Of a DNA stretch of 26,384 nucleotides, positions 21,979-26,384 are shown piece by piece. The position numbers were made by a program, and so were the translations under genes. Every line of letters starts with the position of its first letter. Position 1 is the first letter of the stretch. The stretch covers positions 1 through 26,384 of the forward strand of contig JAZNIJ010000186.1 of the NCBI GenBank assembly GCA_045577455.1. Reading direction: 5' to 3'. Under the pieces are notes generated by a model that was given only the letters and a program-made list of their open reading frames with translations, made no database searches and was not told the DNA's origin. The DNA is from SIG653 sp045577455. Lineage in GTDB: Bacteria > Bacillota > Clostridia > Oscillospirales > CAG-382.

Positions 21979-24192
21979 TTAAAACAAGGATTCCTGCTTT
22001 GCTTCCAGCTCGCCATAGGATGAGCCGGCTGATGGAAGATTTGATTTTCTGTATTTGGATTCTTTATCCAACTTCTTTGTTTCAGGGTCATATGGAACAA
22101 CGCTATCAACCTTTTGACCTGCTTTAAGCGTCATAACGGCAGCGCCCATTGATGACCTTGTTGTTTTCATAACAACCTGATTTTCTTTAACGAGCAATGC
22201 CTTTGATGCGCTTGAAAGCATAAAATATTCCTTTGCGTTTCCGCATTTGTAAATGGCAACAGCAGGTGAACCACCGTAAAACGCAGGTGAGAGCTTTTTG
22301 CGTTTCTGCTTTGTTTCATAGGAATTTGCAGGAATACGCACCGCTTTTCCGTTTTCGAAAAAGAGTATAAATTCACCCTCATAGTTTTCCATACAGAAAC
22401 CTGCAACAACTTTTTCACCCTCATCGAAATTGAGAACAGATGGGATATAATCTCCAAGAGACGATGCCTTTACCTCTGTAAAGTCGCTCATGCGGGATTT
22501 ATAAACCTGCGCCTTCGATGTGAAGAAAACAAGCTCAGCGCGGTTTGTGGTTTCTTTTGAATAGAGAAGTCCGTCTCCCTCTTTAAAGCTCTGAACATCG
22601 TTACCTCTGAGGGATGCAGGGGTGCATTTTTTGAAATATCCCTCTTTTGAAAGGAACATAACAACGGGATAATCGGGTATTTCTTCTGCTGTATCAACAT
22701 ATTCATCAACATCGGTAAGGAAGAATGTACGGCGCGGAATTGCATATTTTTCCTTTATTTTCTTAAGCTGTTTTACAATATGCTGTCTTATCTTTTTGGG
22801 AGAATCCAAAAGCTCATTAAGCTCTGCAATTCTCTTTTCAAGGTCTTCAATTTCTTCAAGACGCTTAAGTATATACTGCTTATTAAGGTTGCGAAGCTTT
22901 ATTTCCGCAACAAACTCTGCCTGCACTCTGTCAATTCCAAAGCCGTCCATAAGATTTGGAACAACATCCGCATCGTTTTCCGTATTTCTTACAATTCGTA
23001 TCGCTTTGTCAATATCTAAAAGAATTTCTTTCAAAGCAAGGAGAAGATGGAGCTTGTCACGCTTTTTGTTAAGCTCAAAGAGGAACTCTCTGCGCAGACA
23101 TTCTTCTCTGAAGGCACACCATTCTTCAAGTATATCAATTATCCCCATGAGCTTTGGCACACCGCCAACAAGGATATTGAAATTACAGGGGAATGAATCT
23201 TCAAGAGGGGTTGACTTGAAAAGCTTTGCCATTATCTTTTCGGGGTCAGCACCTTTTTTCAGATCTATGGTGAGCTTAAGTCCGTTAATGTCAATTTCAT
23301 CACGGACATCGGTTATATCCTTAACCGTTCCTTTTTTAACAAGGGCAACTATTGCATCCCTTATTTTCTCAACGGTGGTTGTGTACGGTATCTCCGTAAC
23401 CTCGATACAGTTGTAAGACGGGTCATATACATATTTTGAACGAACCTTGAAGCTACCCTTACCCGTTCTGTATATCTCCTTCAGCTTTTCTCTGTCATAT
23501 ATGAGAAGTCCGCCTGTGGAAAAATCGGGGGCTTTAAGTATATCAAGAACCTCATCAACGGTTATTTTGTTGTTTTTTAAATATGCAGTCGTTACATCGC
23601 ATATTTCACCTAAGTTAAAGGAACAGATATTACTTGCAAGACTTACCGCAATACCGGAGTTGGGAGAAACGAGAACGTTGGGGAAGCTTACGGGGAGAAT
23701 CGTCGGCTCTGTTTCCGTGTTGTCAAAGTTGGGAACAAAATCAACGCTGTCGTGGTCAATGCCTGTAAACAGCTCCTCGCATATTTTCATCAAACGCACT
23801 TCCGTGTAACGGGAAGCGGCACAGGGTGTGTCTGAATAATGCTTTCCGAATGTTCCTTTGGAGTCAACAAAGGGGTGAAGGAGCGATTCCCTTCCCTTCG
23901 TAAGACGAACCATAGTTTCATAGTTTGCCGCATCACCGTGAGGGTTATAAACCATAGCCGCGCCCGAAACTATGGCAGATTTCATAAATCCACCGCCCAA
24001 AAGACCTTTTTTATACATAGTATAAAGTATCTTTCTCTGTGACGGCTTAAAGCCGTCAATTTCAGGGATAGCACGGGATATTATAACACTCATGGCATAG
24101 GGCATAAAGTTTTTCTCTAATACCTGAGTTACTTCTATATTTTCAGCAGCCGATTCCACAGCTTTTGGAATTGGTTTTTTTCTTTTAGCCAT
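21979..24192 (-). CDS. parC: Type IIA DNA topoisomerase subunit A (topoisomerase IV-like)
   Basis: DNA-cutting subunit of a gyrase/topoisomerase IV-type enzyme, working with the subunit B encoded next to it. The catalytic tyrosine is Y129 in AASRYTEVRL, preceded by the conserved arginine. The winged-helix start reads GFKPSQRKILYTM. The coiled-coil and tower regions follow to about 490, then a C-terminal beta-propeller. No GyrA box (QRRGGKG-like) is visible, which favours a topo IV-like decatenase over gyrase. The sequence diverges from textbook GyrA/ParC: the quinolone-contact Ser is Ala (A88 in HGDAANYE) and the acidic partner is E92. It is 26 bp behind the B subunit. The symbol is by similarity; the paralogue's exact activity is not certain. 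Confidence 0.88.
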   Translation of the reverse strand: MAKRKKPIPKAVESAAENIEVTQVLEKNFMPYAMSVIISRAIPEIDGFKPSQRKILYTMYKKGLLGGGFMKSAIVSGAAMVYNPHGDAANYETMVRLTKGRESLLHPFVDSKGTFGKHYSDTPCAASRYTEVRLMKICEELFTGIDHDSVDFVPNFDNTETEPTILPVSFPNVLVSPNSGIAVSLASNICSFNLGEICDVTTAYLKNNKITVDEVLDILKAPDFSTGGLLIYDREKLKEIYRTGKGSFKVRSKYVYDPSYNCIEVTEIPYTTTVEKIRDAIVALVKKGTVKDITDVRDEIDINGLKLTIDLKKGADPEKIMAKLFKSTPLEDSFPCNFNILVGGVPKLMGIIDILEEWCAFREECLRREFLFELNKKRDKLHLLLALKEILLDIDKAIRIVRNTENDADVVPNLMDGFGIDRVQAEFVAEIKLRNLNKQYILKRLEEIEDLEKRIAELNELLDSPKKIRQHIVKQLKKIKEKYAIPRRTFFLTDVDEYVDTAEEIPDYPVVMFLSKEGYFKKCTPASLRGNDVQSFKEGDGLLYSKETTNRAELVFFTSKAQVYKSRMSDFTEVKASSLGDYIPSVLNFDEGEKVVAGFCMENYEGEFILFFENGKAVRIPANSYETKQKRKKLSPAFYGGSPAVAIYKCGNAKEYFMLSSASKALLVKENQVVMKTTRSSMGAAVMTLKAGQKVDSVVPYDPETKKLDKESKYRKSNLPSAGSSYGELEAKQESLF

Positions 24193-24203
24193 AATTTTTC
24201 CTT

Positions 24204-24217
24204 ATCACTTATCACTC
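24204..24217 (-). repeat. Short heptamer repeat between topoisomerase B and A genes
   Basis: Two units, GAGTGAT and AAGTGAT in the sense of transcription, directly behind the TGA stop of the B subunit (24221-24219) and before the AAGGAAAAA ribosome site of the A subunit. Confidence 0.75.
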
Positions 24218-24218
24218 A

Positions 24219-26207
24219 TCAAACGTCTGCAAGGTCAACATATTTCGCACCGTTTCGGGAAATATAGTCTTTTCTTGCATCGATATCGTTTCCGAGAAGC
24301 GCATTGAACAAAAAGTCTGTATGCTCCTCGTTATCGGATGGCACAATGCGAACAAGACGCCTTGTTGCAGGGGACATTGTTGTGTAAGACATCATATCGG
24401 GGTCGTTTTCACCCAAGCCCTTTGAACGGTGAATGGTATACTTTGCGTTTCCCAATTTTTCAAGAATTTCTGTTTTCTCGCCTTCGTTATATGCAAAATA
24501 GGATTTATCCTTTGAAACTATTTCATAAAGAGGTGTTTCGGCAATATATATTTTTCCTTCTTTAATAAGAGTAGGAAGGAGAGTATAGAACAGAGTGAGA
24601 ATAAGAGTTCTGATGTGATATCCGTCCTCGTCGGCATCGGTGCAGATAATTATCTTGTTCCACCTTAGCTGATTCATATCAAAGGAAGCAAATTTATGAG
24701 AACCTCTTCCCTTCATTTCAACACCGCATCCGATAACCTTAAGCAAGTCGGTAATTATATCGCTTTGAAGTATTTTTTCAAGGGAATTCGCTTTAAGGCA
24801 GTTGAAGGTTTTTCCTCTTACAGGCATTATTGCCTGAAAATCTGCACTTCTTGCAGTTTTACAGCTTGACATAGCAGAGTCGCCCTCAACTATATAAAGC
24901 TCACAAACCTCTGGGTCTTTGCTTCTGCAAGGAACAAACTTCTCAACAGTGTTGTTTATGTCAAGAGTTGTTGTAAGCTTTTTCTTAACATCTCTCCTCA
25001 TGGATTCGGCAGATTCACGGCTTCGCTTGTTGATTAAGATTCTCTGGCAGATTTTATCCGTTTCTGCGGGATTTTCTGCAAAGAATGCTTCAAGGGACTT
25101 TGAGAAAAAGTCCGTCATTGCCTTCGCTATAAATGTGTTTGTTATCGCCTTTTTAGTCTGGTTTTCATATGAAGTTTGAGTTGAGAATGAATTGACAACA
25201 AGCACTAAGGAATCTTCAATATCTCCGAAGGTTATTTTGCTTTCGTTTTTGTTGTACTTCCCGTTGTTCTTCATATATTTATCAAAAGAACTGACAAAAG
25301 CAGAACGCGCCGCCTTATCGGGCGAACCGCCGTATTCAAGAAAAGATGAGTTGTGATAATACTCAATACATCCAACATCGGGTGAGAACGAGAAAGCAAA
25401 ATTTATCCTTAGCTTATAATCGTTTTTATCATCTCTATCTCTGCCAACACGGTCAGCAGAATACAATGTGGGTTGGTTTATTGCGGTTTCACCAACAATT
25501 TCTTTTATATAGTCAATTATGCCCTCAGCATAATAATATTCCTCTTTAATAAATTCTCCGCTTTTGGTTTCAAACTTCAGGTTAAAACGCAACCCTCTGT
25601 TAACAACCGCCTGTTTTTTTAAGGTAGAACGGAAAAAATCAAGGGGTATATCCGTATCGGTGAAAACCTCTCTGTCAGATTTCCATGTTACAGTTGTACC
25701 TGTTTTATTTTTTGCACATGGCTCTTTAACAAGCTCGCTTATCGGCTCGCCTTTTGCAAATTTTATTTGTGATTTAACCCCCTTTGAACAAGAGGTTACT
25801 TCCATAAATTCTGAAGCATATTGAGTTGCACAAGCGCCAAGTCCGTTTAAACCGAGGGAAAATTCATATGCTCCCCCATCGTCATTATTATACTTACCGC
25901 CTGCATACATTTCGCAATAAATAAGCTGCCAGTTATACTGCTGTTCCTTTTCGTTCCAATCAAGGGGTACACCTCTGCCGAAGTCTTCAACAGTCATAAC
26001 TCCATCTTTGGTAACGGTAACATTTATTGTGCTTCCATATCCCTCTCTTGCTTCATCAACAGAGTTGGAAAGTATTTCAAAAAATGAATGTTGACACCCT
26101 TCAAGTCCGTCAGACCCGAAAATAACCGCAGGGCGTTTTCTAACTCGGTCTGCGCCTTTAAGAAGGACTATTGTCTGATCATTGTATACAGCTTTATTAT
26201 TTGCCAC
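24219..26207 (-). CDS. parE: Type IIA DNA topoisomerase subunit B (topoisomerase IV-like)
   Basis: ATPase and TOPRIM subunit partnering the A subunit encoded next to it. The GHKL ATPase domain has FEILSNSVDEA (catalytic E44, N48), D75 with GRGVP, and the glycine loop GLNGLGA, where the usual sequence is GLHGVGA. The TOPRIM domain has EGDSA (441-445), MPVRGK and DADEDG (524-529). Normal GyrB/ParE read EGDSAGG and DADVDG, so the protein belongs to a divergent branch that I remember as common in clostridia. The length of 662 is near that of ParE/GyrB. The start is GTG 26207 with GGAGG 7-8 nt upstream. It is the first gene of the long replication operon, with a leader of about 100 nt behind a perfect promoter. 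Confidence 0.9.
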   Translation of the reverse strand: MANNKAVYNDQTIVLLKGADRVRKRPAVIFGSDGLEGCQHSFFEILSNSVDEAREGYGSTINVTVTKDGVMTVEDFGRGVPLDWNEKEQQYNWQLIYCEMYAGGKYNNDDGGAYEFSLGLNGLGACATQYASEFMEVTSCSKGVKSQIKFAKGEPISELVKEPCAKNKTGTTVTWKSDREVFTDTDIPLDFFRSTLKKQAVVNRGLRFNLKFETKSGEFIKEEYYYAEGIIDYIKEIVGETAINQPTLYSADRVGRDRDDKNDYKLRINFAFSFSPDVGCIEYYHNSSFLEYGGSPDKAARSAFVSSFDKYMKNNGKYNKNESKITFGDIEDSLVLVVNSFSTQTSYENQTKKAITNTFIAKAMTDFFSKSLEAFFAENPAETDKICQRILINKRSRESAESMRRDVKKKLTTTLDINNTVEKFVPCRSKDPEVCELYIVEGDSAMSSCKTARSADFQAIMPVRGKTFNCLKANSLEKILQSDIITDLLKVIGCGVEMKGRGSHKFASFDMNQLRWNKIIICTDADEDGYHIRTLILTLFYTLLPTLIKEGKIYIAETPLYEIVSKDKSYFAYNEGEKTEILEKLGNAKYTIHRSKGLGENDPDMMSYTTMSPATRRLVRIVPSDNEEHTDFLFNALLGNDIDARKDYISRNGAKYVDLADV

Positions 26208-26313
26208 CGTTTTTCCTCCGATAATTATAATGCAGTTGTTTTAACTCAATATTAAACGCTTTTTAACAAGTCATAGTTACTCATGATACATTATCACATT
26301 TTATAACTCCATA

Positions 26314-26342
26314 ATTATATACCATTTTTTTCTAATTGTCAA
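26314..26342 (-). promoter_or_regulatory. Consensus sigma-A promoter of the topoisomerase-replication operon
   Basis: On the minus strand TTGACA (26342-26337), exactly 17 bp, TATAAT (26319-26314). Both hexamers are perfect, and the start of transcription falls near 26307. This could drive all eight minus-strand genes down to ftsH. Confidence 0.92.
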
Positions 26343-26384
26343 GAGCTTAAAGGGGTTTTTTGTAGGTTGTAGGGTGTGTTATAA

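Overview
The window looks like chromosomal DNA of an AT-rich, strictly anaerobic, endospore-forming Firmicute of class Clostridia, probably a gut-type Oscillospiraceae/Ruminococcaceae relative. The reasons are the spoIIGA-sigE pair and yunB (sporulation), a flavodiiron protein next to a desulfoferrodoxin (oxygen defence in anaerobes), Firmicute gene order (yybS-gdpP-rplI-dnaB, tilS-ftsH), strong AGGAGG ribosome sites and frequent TTG/GTG starts. This placement is inferred from gene content, not from a search.

Layout. 1-137 (minus): 5' end of what looks like a group IIC intron, running off the left edge, inserted right after the terminator of a GNAT acetyltransferase gene. 185-1127: GNAT gene, then a small ribbon-helix-helix regulator with inverted-repeat operator candidates upstream. 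1297-3782 (plus): a perfect sigma-A-type promoter, a four-domain flavodiiron protein (diiron, flavodoxin, flavin reductase, rubredoxin) and a superoxide reductase. 3851-6541 (minus): zinc-ribbon membrane protein with a PQYQQQ repeat, thiamine pyrophosphokinase, a SpoIVFB-like site-2 protease and a small membrane protein. 6592-8344 (plus): spoIIGA and sigE behind a promoter with the long spacer typical of spoIIG. 8345-8686: non-coding stretch with nested inverted repeats and orphan ribosome sites.

8797-11010 (minus): a tightly coupled three-gene operon, PqqD-like protein -> S24/S26 peptidase -> PF14907-type nucleotidyltransferase. No precursor peptide gene is visible. This is the best candidate here for an uncharacterised system. 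11088-11687 (plus): yunB. 11946-13238 (minus): secreted DHHW/SGNH-like protein in which the name motif is changed to DKNW.

13418-26342 (minus): a long housekeeping run, probably read from a perfect promoter at 26314-26342: topoisomerase IIA subunit B, subunit A, yybS, gdpP, rplI, dnaB, tilS, ftsH. It links DNA topology, replication, c-di-AMP turnover, translation and proteolysis.

A theme across the window is short tandem repeats. An AAGTGAT-type heptamer fills three intra-operon gaps, each time directly behind a stop codon, in the sense orientation and before the next ribosome site. Other gaps hold 26-28, 30 and 39-bp repeat families, and two genes carry in-frame 18, 21, 24 and 27-bp repeats. 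No rRNA, tRNA or CRISPR array was seen.
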